Origin: Spirochaetaceae bacterium UBA4077
GTDB lineage: Bacteria; Spirochaetota; Spirochaetia; Treponematales; Rectinemataceae
Length of the DNA: 14,234 nt
NCBI GenBank assembly: GCA_002383375.1
Contig: DFYR01000079.1
Coordinates: 2,167-16,400, forward strand
Direction of reading: 5' to 3'
Below are positions 7,673 to 14,234 of this stretch, piece by piece (the stretch's first letter is position 1; the number at the start of each line of letters is the position of its first letter). The notes under the pieces are model-generated. The model was not told where the DNA came from, did not search any database, and was given only the letters and a program-made list of their open reading frames with translations. Both the position numbers and the translations under genes were made by a program.

Positions 7673-9415
7673 TCAGCCTATGACCTTCCGTATGTCCGCT
7701 TCGATAGCCTGAATCTTCTCTTTCGTCTGCGCCTTGGCCTTCTCCAAGCCCGGCGCTGCATCCGTTCTGCAGAGGATGTAGAATTTTATCTTGGGTTCGG
7801 TGCCCGAGGGGCGCACGGTCACCTGCGTTCCATCCCTAAGTTTCCACTGGAGCACATCGCTTTCGGGCAGGTTGATTTTTCTTTTTTGAGGATTGGCGGT
7901 TTCCCACTCAAACCCGGTCTTGATGTCCCGGATGCTCACCACGGGAATCCCGCCTAGGGCTATCGGCTGCTTAGCCCTGTAAGCTTCCATGATGCCACTC
8001 ATGATCTTCATACCCTGGGGACCCTGGAAATACTTGCTGATGCCCCGCTCCTCGTGGTAGCCGAACTCCTGGTACAGCTTTTCAAGCCGGTCCAAAAGGC
8101 TCATGCCCTTGCTGCGCCAATAGAGGGTCATCTCGGCGGTCAAGGCTGCGGCCGATATGCCGTCCTTGTCACGCACTTCGGGCTCTATCAGATGGCCGTA
8201 ACTCTCTTCGGTGGCGTAGATGAAATCCTTGCCTTCGGCTTCGAATTGACGCATAAGGTCGGCGATCCACTTGAAGCCGGTCAGACAGTCATGGCATGCG
8301 ACACCGTACTTTTTGGCTATAGTAGCCTGCAGGTCGGTGGTCACCACTGTCTTGATGCAGTAGGGTTTAGGGGGAATGCGCCCCAGTTCCGCGAGGGTGA
8401 GTAAAATGTAATCCAGGTGAAGCGCGCCTAGCTGGTTTCCGGTTACAAGGACATAGGAACCATTCTTGTCGGGAACAGCGATGCCGAGCCTGTCGGCGTC
8501 TGGATCGTTGGCCATGACAACGTCGGCTTTTTCCCTGTGACCCAATTCGATAGCGAGCTTGAGCGCGGCCGGTTCCTCGGGGTTGGGGAAGGAGACTGTG
8601 GGAAATTCCCCGTTGGGCTCGCGCTGTTCGGGCACGGTGAGCACTTTGAGGCCGAGTTCTCCCATGATCCGCTCCAGCAGCATTGCGCCAGTGCCGTGGA
8701 GGGGGGTGTAGACGATCTTGGCCGTGGAGGCTGCTTTTGCTATGAGCTCTGGGCGAAGCAGTTTGGACTTTGCCATTGCAACGTACGCATCGTCCACCGA
8801 AGCATCGAGCATAACCAGAAGCCCCTTGGCTAAAGCTTCTTCCTTTGTTATAGAGACTACGGAAGAGACAGACTGCACGCGCTGGATAATCCCTTCATCA
8901 TGGGGAGGGACGACCTGGGAGCCGTCGTTCCAGTAGGCCTTGTAACCGTTATATTGGGGGGGGTTGTGGCTGGCGGTGACGACGACGCCGGTATCTGCCT
9001 TGAGTTTGCGTATGGCGAATGAAAGCTCGGGCGTGGGACGCAGCGAAGGGAAGAGGTATGCCTTGATACCGTTTGCCGCGAAGACAAGGGCAGTGGCCAA
9101 GGCAAAGTCGGCTGACCGGCGCCGTGAATCATGGGCCACACAGGCTGAGAGCTTCTTGCCCGGAAACTGGGTTTTAATGTAATCGCAAAGCCCTTGAGTG
9201 GCCCTGGTGATCACCAGGGTGTTCATCCGGTTATAGCCGCCCCCTATGATACCCCGTAAGCCACCTGTGCCGAATTCCAGATCCCTGTAGAAGCGGTCCT
9301 CGAGTTCCTTCTCGTCGTTTTTTGCAAGGATGTCTTTAACTTCTTGAGCGAAAACGAGATCCTTTTCCAGTTTCGCGTATTCTTCTGCTCGGGCGATCAG
9401 GGCGGCTTTTTCCAT
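7673..9415 (-). CDS. pgm: Alpha-phosphoglucomutase / phosphomannomutase family, PGM2-like
   Basis: Interconverts glucose 6-phosphate and glucose 1-phosphate (possibly also mannose or pentose phosphates) through a phosphoserine intermediate. The 580-residue length and the GTGGLRG motif (49-55) place it in the PGM2-like branch. Active-site elements are complete: catalytic Ser149 in TASHNPPQYNGYK, the Mg loop DPDADRLG (304-311), the sugar-binding EESYG (403-407) and the phosphate-binding RPSGTEPK (535-542). ATG 9415 has AGGAG at a good distance. It follows the HAD gene after 70 nt and is tightly linked downstream to the exonuclease gene. With glk and the UDPGP-family gene it completes the route from glucose to UDP-glucose. 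Exact sugar preference cannot be read from sequence. Confidence 0.94.
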   Translation of the reverse strand: MEKAALIARAEEYAKLEKDLVFAQEVKDILAKNDEKELEDRFYRDLEFGTGGLRGIIGGGYNRMNTLVITRATQGLCDYIKTQFPGKKLSACVAHDSRRRSADFALATALVFAANGIKAYLFPSLRPTPELSFAIRKLKADTGVVVTASHNPPQYNGYKAYWNDGSQVVPPHDEGIIQRVQSVSSVVSITKEEALAKGLLVMLDASVDDAYVAMAKSKLLRPELIAKAASTAKIVYTPLHGTGAMLLERIMGELGLKVLTVPEQREPNGEFPTVSFPNPEEPAALKLAIELGHREKADVVMANDPDADRLGIAVPDKNGSYVLVTGNQLGALHLDYILLTLAELGRIPPKPYCIKTVVTTDLQATIAKKYGVACHDCLTGFKWIADLMRQFEAEGKDFIYATEESYGHLIEPEVRDKDGISAAALTAEMTLYWRSKGMSLLDRLEKLYQEFGYHEERGISKYFQGPQGMKIMSGIMEAYRAKQPIALGGIPVVSIRDIKTGFEWETANPQKRKINLPESDVLQWKLRDGTQVTVRPSGTEPKIKFYILCRTDAAPGLEKAKAQTKEKIQAIEADIRKVIG

Positions 9416-9449
9416 GGATGGGCTCCTTTCTTACGTGGCTGCAATTATC

Positions 9450-9489
9450 GTAGAGACAGTCCTAGTGGGAGTATAAATGCTCTCTCTAC
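9450..9489. repeat. Inverted repeat between the HAD gene and pgm
   Basis: Perfect 7-bp arms (GTAGAGA at 9450-9456 and TCTCTAC at 9483-9489) are separated by 26 nt and bracket the candidate pgm -10 element. The right arm includes the HAD gene's stop codon. No T-tract follows in either direction, so it does not look like a terminator. It may be an operator or an mRNA structure. Confidence 0.4.
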
Positions 9490-9498
9490 TTTGCGCAA
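9470..9498 (-). promoter_or_regulatory. Candidate internal promoter for pgm
   Basis: On the minus strand TATACT (9475-9470) is preceded by TTGCGC (9498-9493) at a 17-nt spacing. The -10 is good (5/6 to TATAAT); the -35 is weak (TTG only) and lies within the end of the HAD gene. Transcription would start near 9463, about 48 nt before the pgm ATG. The 70-nt gap, the only large one in this run, makes an internal promoter plausible. Confidence 0.35.
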
Positions 9499-10157
9499 TT
9501 AAAGTATCCGAGCAGGTCTTCAGGAGTATCCAGAAGCGCTGCCGCCCCACCTTCAATTATCTCTTCCTGGGAGCGGTAACCCCAGGCTGCCCCTAGGGGA
9601 AGCATGCCGGCAGCCCTGCCAGTTTTCATGTCCACACCTGAATCGCCTACGAAGGCCCAGTCGCGGGCAGGAATTCCCGAAGCAGCGACAATTGCCAGTG
9701 CAGCGGTCGGATCGGGCTTGTGAGGCATATGGGGCTTGTTGCCGTCGGTGACGAAGAAGCGTGTAGAAGGAAACAGGGAACGCACGATGATTTTCACCAT
9801 TCTGTCGGGCTTGTTGGAGAGCACCGCCAGTGTTATGTCCTTTTCATCCAGGGTTGCCAGGGTTTCTGTTACCCCCGGAAAGGGGCGAGTGAGATCGAGA
9901 AAGTGCTGGGAATAAAGTTCTTCGGCTTCCCGATTGATTGCTTCAACCAGGGATTCATCTGCCGACGCTTCGCGAGGCAAAGCCCTTCTGGTGAGGGCGA
10001 TAAAACCGTTTCCCACCATGGTTTTATACTGTTCCACAGGGTAGGTGGGATACCCATGGGAGGCGAGCACCCTATTGAAAGCCCCTCCAAGGTCCTCGAT
10101 GCTGTCAGCCAGTGTTCCGTCAAGATCGAAGAGGACGGCTCGGGGGGTACGACTCAT
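9486..10157 (-). CDS. gph: HAD-superfamily phosphatase, phosphoglycolate phosphatase-like
   Basis: A 223-residue cytosolic HAD hydrolase. Motif I is D11-L-D13-GT with the nucleophile Asp11, motif II is VLSNKPD (Ser114), motif III is Lys147 in HKPDP, and motif IV is GDSGVDM (Asp172, Asp176). A helical cap lies between motifs I and II (about 18-90), as in subfamily I. The closest look is to phosphoglycolate phosphatase (Gph), which clears 2-phosphoglycolate. Pyrophosphatase or general sugar-phosphate phosphatase activity is equally possible, and the symbol is provisional. The start ATG overlaps the upstream gene's stop as ATGA, so translation is probably coupled; no strong Shine-Dalgarno is seen. 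It precedes pgm by 70 nt. Confidence 0.85.
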   Translation of the reverse strand: MSRTPRAVLFDLDGTLADSIEDLGGAFNRVLASHGYPTYPVEQYKTMVGNGFIALTRRALPREASADESLVEAINREAEELYSQHFLDLTRPFPGVTETLATLDEKDITLAVLSNKPDRMVKIIVRSLFPSTRFFVTDGNKPHMPHKPDPTAALAIVAASGIPARDWAFVGDSGVDMKTGRAAGMLPLGAAWGYRSQEEIIEGGAAALLDTPEDLLGYFNCAK

Positions 10158-10507
10158 CCCGGCCTGCCGTCGCCGTCCAGATCGGCGTCTTTGCCGCCGG
10201 CTAGGCGGAAGGCCGATTCTTTTTCGGTGATTTCCCGCTCCACTGTTTTAAGCTGGTTCAGAATCTCGGCCACCCCTTCGGATGACGCGCCGATCATGGG
10301 CTCTCCCTTTTCCACCAGCAGCTCGTAGACATTGGCTCCCAGTCGCGAGGTCAGGGACTGGGCTTTTTGGCGGAGACGGAGAATTTCGATTCTCAGCCTG
10401 CCCATTTCACTCCAGGTCTGGGCCTGGGCTCCGGCCTTGTTCAAGAATTCCTTGGATCCGTCGAAGGTTTTTTCGAGGAAGGATTTAAGATTGTCCGAAA
10501 ATGCCAT
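10154..10507 (-). CDS. Small helical protein of unknown function, first gene of the leftward run
   Basis: A 117-residue soluble protein with no signal peptide or membrane segment. Residues 1-60 are amphipathic and helical (SFLEKTFDGSKEFLNKAG, then GRLRIEILRLRQKAQSL), and 75-100 form another helix rich in charged residues (LKTVEREITEKE), so a coiled coil is likely. The tail DADLDGDG (107-114) matches the DxDxDG pattern of calcium-binding loops, which may be chance. I do not recognise a characterised family. Start ATG 10507 has GGAGGA just upstream; an in-frame start at 10525 lacks this and would add six residues. Its TGA overlaps the HAD phosphatase ATG. It is transcribed divergently from the slipin gene. 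Confidence 0.8.
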   Translation of the reverse strand: MAFSDNLKSFLEKTFDGSKEFLNKAGAQAQTWSEMGRLRIEILRLRQKAQSLTSRLGANVYELLVEKGEPMIGASSEGVAEILNQLKTVEREITEKESAFRLAGGKDADLDGDGRPG

Positions 10508-10511
10508 AGAT

Positions 10512-10517
10512 TCCTCC
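10512..10517 (-). promoter_or_regulatory. Ribosome binding site deciding the small helical protein start
   Basis: GGAGGA on the minus strand ends 4 nt before ATG 10507. It is the strongest Shine-Dalgarno of the leftward run and fixes this start over the in-frame codon at 10525. Confidence 0.7.
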
Positions 10518-10525
10518 GTTCCCAT

Positions 10526-10555
10526 AAAATAAGGAAATCCACGCGTGACAGTAAA
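10526..10555 (-). promoter_or_regulatory. Candidate promoter of the leftward run
   Basis: On the minus strand TTTACT (10555-10550) and TATTTT (10531-10526) are spaced by 18 nt, each matching four of six consensus bases. Transcription would start near 10519, leaving a leader of about 12 nt before ATG 10507. Moderate quality; its -35 abuts that of the divergent slipin promoter. Confidence 0.35.
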
Positions 10556-10573
10556 GAAAACTATCGCTATATT
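10545..10573 (+). promoter_or_regulatory. Promoter of the slipin-nrdR unit
   Basis: GTGACA (10545-10550) and TATATT (10568-10573) are spaced by 17 nt, close to the sigma-70 consensus (5/6 at each box). The start of transcription would be near 10580. That leaves a very short leader, with the Shine-Dalgarno almost at the RNA 5' end. Confidence 0.6.
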
Positions 10574-10593
10574 GTACTAAAAGGAGGCGCCCA

Positions 10594-11583
10594 ATGTCGA
10601 TATTCTATTCCCTCTTCATTGTCGGCTGTCTCTGGTGGCTGGGTTTCGCCCTAATCGCCATCATAAGAAAGCAAAAACCAGTATTCTTTCTTTTACTCGT
10701 CCTGGGAATTGCCTGGGCAGTGCTAGGCCTTGTCTTAGCCCGCTGGGAAGAACCGATTACCGTGGTAATCTTTGCCTTGCCGGTGCTGATCATGGTGCCT
10801 ATGATGCGCATTATCAACGAATACCAGCGGGGCGTGCTGTTCCGGCTGGGCCGCATGATGGCCGTGGTTGGTCCTGGATTTAACCTAATCCTGCCCTTCG
10901 GCCTGGACGTGATGCGTAAGGTAGACATGAGGACTTTCACTATCGATGTGGCCAAGCAAGAAGTGATCACCAGGGACAACGTGCCGGTAGTAGTGGACGC
11001 CGTAGTCTACTTCAATGTCTTCGATCCCACCATGGCGGTGAACAAAGTCGCCGATTATACCAAGAGTACAAGCCTTCTCGCCCAGACCATCCTGCGTTCA
11101 GTCCTGGGCCAGCATGAACTGGACGAAATGCTGGCAAAGCGGGCCGAGCTTGGGCAGATATTAAGGCAGTTATTGGACGAAGCCACCGATCCCTGGGGCA
11201 TCAAGGTGACGGCTGTTGAGATAAAAGCCGTGGAGCTGGCCGAGACCATGAAGCGTGCCATGGCTAGGCAGGCCGAAGCTGAGCGGGAGCGACGGGCTAA
11301 GGTTATCGCAGCGGAAGGTGAACTCCAAGCATCGGAAAAGTTAGCCCAGGCGGCCACCGTAATGGCTCAGGCACCCTCGTCTATACAGCTTCGCTATTTG
11401 CAGACTCTATCTGAAATTGCGGTGGAAAAGAATTCGACGATAGTATTTCCCCTGCCTATTGAGTTCCTTAAACATTTCGCCGGAGATTCTGCTATGATGC
11501 CGAATACAGCAGCTGCTAAAACCGGCGCTGGTGAACCTATCGCCGGTATAGCCGTCGGCGAAAAAGACCAAACGCAACAATGA
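10594..11583 (+). CDS. Slipin/stomatin-like SPFH (band 7) membrane protein
   Basis: A 329-residue member of the SPFH family, which forms oligomeric membrane scaffolds. Three hydrophobic stretches (about 5-24, 29-48 and 54-71) precede the SPFH domain, more than the single hairpin of typical slipins. The domain begins with the hallmark INEYQRGVLFRLGR (74-87), continues through VGPGFNLILPF (92-102) and VPVVVDAVVYFNVFDP (130-145), and ends in an Ala/Glu-rich helix (215-255), probably a coiled coil. A slipin is more likely than HflK/HflC or a flotillin. A perfect AAGGAGG (10581-10587) precedes the ATG. The usual NfeD partner gene is absent; instead nrdR follows after 13 nt. Confidence 0.9.
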   Translation: MSIFYSLFIVGCLWWLGFALIAIIRKQKPVFFLLLVLGIAWAVLGLVLARWEEPITVVIFALPVLIMVPMMRIINEYQRGVLFRLGRMMAVVGPGFNLILPFGLDVMRKVDMRTFTIDVAKQEVITRDNVPVVVDAVVYFNVFDPTMAVNKVADYTKSTSLLAQTILRSVLGQHELDEMLAKRAELGQILRQLLDEATDPWGIKVTAVEIKAVELAETMKRAMARQAEAERERRAKVIAAEGELQASEKLAQAATVMAQAPSSIQLRYLQTLSEIAVEKNSTIVFPLPIEFLKHFAGDSAMMPNTAAAKTGAGEPIAGIAVGEKDQTQQ

Positions 11584-11590
11584 AAGGTGA
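11584..11590 (+). promoter_or_regulatory. Ribosome binding site deciding the nrdR start
   Basis: AAGGTGA lies 6 nt before ATG 11597. It supports the canonical MKCPHC start over the in-frame TTG one codon upstream (11594). Confidence 0.6.
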
Positions 11591-11596
11591 TCATTG

Positions 11597-12073
11597 ATGA
11601 AGTGTCCCCACTGCGGCAGTCTGGACGACAAGGTAATCGACTCAAGAAGCCTGGCTAACGGTGAAGCCATAAGACGCCGCAGGGAGTGCATGTCCTGTGG
11701 TCTTCGCTTCACCAGCTACGAGCGCATCGAAGAAAAACCCCTGATGGTAGTCAAGCGCGACGGGCGGAGGGAGCCCTTCGAACGGGTCAAGATTGAGCGT
11801 GGTCTAATACGGGCCTTGGAAAAGCGGCCTATTTCCCAGATGTCTATCGAAAATCTAGTAAACGAGATAGAAGACGAGGCAGCTCAAGTGGCCAAGGCAA
11901 GCAATGAGATATCCACCGAGGCTATTGGCGACATGGTACTTCGTCGACTTTATATCCTCGATAAGGTAGCTTACATCCGATTTGCCTCGGTCTATAGAAA
12001 ATATGAGACAGCGGATCAGTTCTTAAAGGAAATCGAACTCCTGAGCAGCAGAGAAAGTGGTATAACCGTTTAA
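11597..12073 (+). CDS. nrdR: Transcriptional repressor NrdR
   Basis: NrdR senses ATP and dATP and represses ribonucleotide-reductase genes by binding NrdR boxes. The 158-residue length and the domain order are canonical. The N-terminal zinc ribbon uses Cys3, Cys6, Cys31 and Cys34 (CPHCGS and CMSCG), with the basic RRRREC stretch that contacts DNA. The ATP-cone domain runs from about 46 to 136 (VVKRDGRREPFERVKIERGL onward). It is 13 nt downstream of the slipin gene and probably shares its transcript. No reductase gene and no convincing NrdR box lie in the window, so its targets are elsewhere. Confidence 0.97.
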   Translation: MKCPHCGSLDDKVIDSRSLANGEAIRRRRECMSCGLRFTSYERIEEKPLMVVKRDGRREPFERVKIERGLIRALEKRPISQMSIENLVNEIEDEAAQVAKASNEISTEAIGDMVLRRLYILDKVAYIRFASVYRKYETADQFLKEIELLSSRESGITV

Positions 12074-12118
12074 TTCCGCTATTTTTCAGCCAGATGGGAA
12101 TTTTGTTCAGGTAAATTA

Positions 12119-12152
12119 AAAAGGGGTCGGTGCTGATGAGCCGACCCCTTTT
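12119..12152. terminator. Bidirectional intrinsic terminator between nrdR and the EF-G-like gene
   Basis: A perfect 12-bp stem (12119-12130 with 12141-12152, core GGGGTCGG/CCGACCCC) encloses a 10-nt loop. On the minus strand the GC core is followed by TTTTTAATTT, a strong signal for the EF-G-like gene that ends 25 nt upstream. On the plus strand the tail is TTTT then CC, weaker but adequate for nrdR. Confidence 0.9.
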
Positions 12153-12176
12153 CCATCATTTAGAAGATTTCGAGTC

Positions 12177-14234
12177 TTATTCCTCTTCCGCCTCAGCCGT
12201 TCTGAATGCCTGTGCCGCCTTTATAACATCCTCGGCGATCTTGCCGGTGATGGGCGAGTAGTGGGAAAACTCCACTTCGAAGCTGCCGGTGCCGGAAGTC
12301 ATGGACCTGAGGTCGATGGCATAGCGCAGGAGTTCGGCCTGGGGAGCCTGGGCGTCCACCTGGATGATGCCGCCGCCGATGGGATTCTGGCCGGAAATGC
12401 GGCCGCGCCTGCCCGAAAGGTCTGACATGACGTCGCCCAGGTTCTTCTCCTCGACAAAGACCGTTAGATTCATTATAGGCTCGAGAAGTACTGGGCTTGC
12501 GGTCTTGGTAGCCTCGCGGAAGGCGCCCCGGGAGGCAATCTTGAAGGCCATTTCCGATGAGTCGACCGGGTGCTCCTTGCCGTCGGTGATGGCGGTTTTA
12601 ACGTCTACAACAGGGTAGCCAGCGACAACACCGTTTTCCATGGCCTGCTTGATGCCCTTTTCGATACCTGGCAGGAATCCGCGGGACACGGACTGGCCGA
12701 AAAGCTTGTTTTCAAATTCGTAGCCGGTTCCCCGCTCCAGGGGCTCGACCTCGAAGACGACCCTGGCGTACTGGCCGTGGCCTCCGGTCTGCTTTTTGTG
12801 GGTATACTCGGCGCCGGACTTCTTGGTGATGGTTTCGCGATAGGCTACCCGGGGAATGCGCGTTTCAGCCAGGATCTTGGCTTGGTTCTTGATCTTCTCC
12901 AGGATCATGTTGATCTGGAGCTCGCCCATGCCCGCGATAACCGTTTCCTTGGTCTCGGTGTTATAGGCCACCTGGAAGGTGAGATCCTCTTCCGCCGCCT
13001 TGTAGAGCAGCTCGTTGAGCTTGTCCTCTTCCTTCTTGTTTGTGGCCGAGATGGCGATGAGGTGGACGGGTGTGGGCAATTTTAAAGGGCTGAAGGCAAA
13101 GGGCTTTTCCATGGCAGAAATCGTGTCGTTGGTCTTCAAGCTGGTTGATTTGGCGATGATACCAATATCGCCGGCGGCCAGGTTGGGCGTGTCAACGACT
13201 TTCTTACCCTGAGCTGTGTAAAGTTTGGAAAGTTTTTCCTTTTTCCCGTCCCTGACGTTAACAATCTCCAGGTCCGGTGCCAGGTTTCCGGTTATCACCT
13301 TGACGAAAGAAAGCCTGCCCGAGAACTGGTCGATCTGGGTCTTGATGACAATGGCGGTAGCGGGCTTAGCGGGATCGACGCTCACTTCCATATCATTGTT
13401 TTCGCTGTCTTTGACTTTTTCTGGAGCAAGGGCGAAGGGGGAGGGGGCCAGGGCAACGATAAAGTCCAACAAGGCCATTGTGCCAGAATTTTTAACTCCG
13501 GAGCCGGCGAAGGCTGGGACGATCTTCGCCGAAGCGAAGGCTTCCTTGAGGCCTTTCAACATGTCTTCTTGAGTGAGTTCGCCTTCCAGAAGATATTTTT
13601 CCATGAGCTCGTCATCACCCTCTGCGGCGGCTTCAAAGAGCTGCATGCGGGCTGTATCGACCGCATCGTTGAACTCGGCGGGCACATCGGAGGCTACTTC
13701 CTTGGTTTCGCCCGTAGCCGGCTTTAGATAGGCTTTTCGGTTGATCACGTCTATGACGCCATTGAAGGCGGCGCCTTCGCCCATGGGAATAGTGACGGGC
13801 ACAGGAGTGACCTTGAATTTTTCCTTCACATCGGCCAAGGCGGTGTCGTAGGAGGCGCGCTCCTCGTCCATCCGGGTGACAAATACCATGCGGGGCTTGT
13901 GCCTGGAATCCAGGTTGCGCCAAAGCTTGATCGTCTCAATTTGCACGCCGGTTTTAGCATCGATAAGCACAAGGGCGCTTTCACAAGCGCGGAAGGCCAA
14001 AATAACTTCGCCTACAAAATCGGATGAGCCTGGAGTATCTAAAAAGTTGAGTTTGTTCTCCCCAAGAGTGCAATGGGTGAGTGTGGACCTGACCGAAATT
14101 TTCCGGGCGATTTCCTCTTCGTTGTAATCGCTCACGGTCTTGCCAGCCTCGATGGTCTCGGGCTTGGTTATAACACCGCCCTGAAAGAGAATATGTTCTA
14201 GCAGCGTTGTCTTGCCGGTACTCCCGTGTCCGGC
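12177..14234 (-). CDS. EF-G-like translational GTPase, EF-G-2 (EFG II) type, N-terminus outside window
   Basis: 685 residues are visible; the frame stays open to the right edge and starts inside the P-loop AGHGSTGKTT, so only about ten residues are missing. Domain order is that of EF-G: GTPase, domain II (about 290-380), domain III, domain IV (KKQTGGHGQYARV, then YPVVDVK and HPVDSSEMAFKI) and domain V (LSGRRGRISG). The G-motifs are not canonical. The G3 motif is DTPGSSDF, with Ser (codon 14025-14027) where classical EF-G has the catalytic His of DTPGH, and G4 is TRMD instead of NKMD. The overall look, including DFVGEV and TGVQIETIKLW, recalls Thermus EF-G-2, so this is probably a paralogue and not the main translocase. 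The GTG at 14135 is internal. It ends at a strong terminator. Confidence 0.9.
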   Translation of the reverse strand, partial: AGHGSTGKTTLLEHILFQGGVITKPETIEAGKTVSDYNEEEIARKISVRSTLTHCTLGENKLNFLDTPGSSDFVGEVILAFRACESALVLIDAKTGVQIETIKLWRNLDSRHKPRMVFVTRMDEERASYDTALADVKEKFKVTPVPVTIPMGEGAAFNGVIDVINRKAYLKPATGETKEVASDVPAEFNDAVDTARMQLFEAAAEGDDELMEKYLLEGELTQEDMLKGLKEAFASAKIVPAFAGSGVKNSGTMALLDFIVALAPSPFALAPEKVKDSENNDMEVSVDPAKPATAIVIKTQIDQFSGRLSFVKVITGNLAPDLEIVNVRDGKKEKLSKLYTAQGKKVVDTPNLAAGDIGIIAKSTSLKTNDTISAMEKPFAFSPLKLPTPVHLIAISATNKKEEDKLNELLYKAAEEDLTFQVAYNTETKETVIAGMGELQINMILEKIKNQAKILAETRIPRVAYRETITKKSGAEYTHKKQTGGHGQYARVVFEVEPLERGTGYEFENKLFGQSVSRGFLPGIEKGIKQAMENGVVAGYPVVDVKTAITDGKEHPVDSSEMAFKIASRGAFREATKTASPVLLEPIMNLTVFVEEKNLGDVMSDLSGRRGRISGQNPIGGGIIQVDAQAPQAELLRYAIDLRSMTSGTGSFEVEFSHYSPITGKIAEDVIKAAQAFRTAEAEEE

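Noticed and set aside
10559..10577. NrdR-box-like AT-rich sequence (CTATATTG) upstream of the slipin-nrdR unit
   Set aside because: The spacing between the conserved C and G does not fit the NrdR box and no second box in the right phase is present; the sequence is better explained as the -10 element.
12072..12102. AATTCC/GGAATT hairpin just after the nrdR stop followed by a short T run
   Set aside because: Only six AT-rich pairs with a loop of about 19 nt; the strong hairpin at 12119-12152 is the evident terminator.
1..14234. CRISPR arrays, insertion sequences, tRNA or rRNA genes, prophage genes
   Set aside because: No regularly spaced repeats, transposase motifs, cloverleaf candidates or phage-type genes were seen on either strand by eye.

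Overview
This is an ordinary bacterial chromosomal segment of medium-high GC, packed with housekeeping and central-metabolism genes. I see no IS element, phage gene, CRISPR array, tRNA or rRNA. The gene set fits an anaerobic spirochaete, perhaps Treponema or a related lineage: a Lon protease, a spirochaete-like UDPGP-family uridylyltransferase beside a Glk-type glucokinase, and an EF-G-2-like paralogue. The taxonomic call is inference from gene content, not from a marker.

Layout. (1) 1-3050, plus strand: the C-terminal 280 residues of Lon, then a solitary cytoplasmic molybdopterin oxidoreductase of the DMSO-reductase family, ending in a likely intrinsic terminator. (2) 3060-10507, minus strand: a tightly packed leftward run of seven genes. 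In transcription order these are a small helical protein, a HAD phosphatase (Gph-like), an alpha-phosphoglucomutase, a DnaQ-type exonuclease, a membrane-anchored M23 (LytM) protein, a glucokinase and a UDPGP-family uridylyltransferase. Most junctions overlap or are under 20 nt; the exception is a 70-nt gap before pgm that may hold a second promoter. (3) 10594-12073, plus strand: a slipin/SPFH membrane protein and the ribonucleotide-reductase repressor NrdR, probably one transcript from a good-looking promoter divergent from the leftward run. (4) 12177-14234, minus strand: an EF-G-like translational GTPase cut by the right window edge. It converges on nrdR through a strong bidirectional terminator.

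The most coherent functional theme is the leftward run. Glucokinase, phosphoglucomutase and the uridylyltransferase would together convert glucose to G6P, G1P and UDP-glucose, and an envelope peptidase homologue is made from the same presumed transcript. This suggests a link between sugar activation and envelope or glycolipid synthesis. No strikingly new system is evident. The best leads are the orphan molybdoenzyme with a Pro/Gln/Thr tandem repeat in a linker, the EF-G paralogue with non-canonical G-motifs, and the regulatory DNA at 10508-10593 and 9450-9489. No gene-free stretch exceeds about 105 bases.
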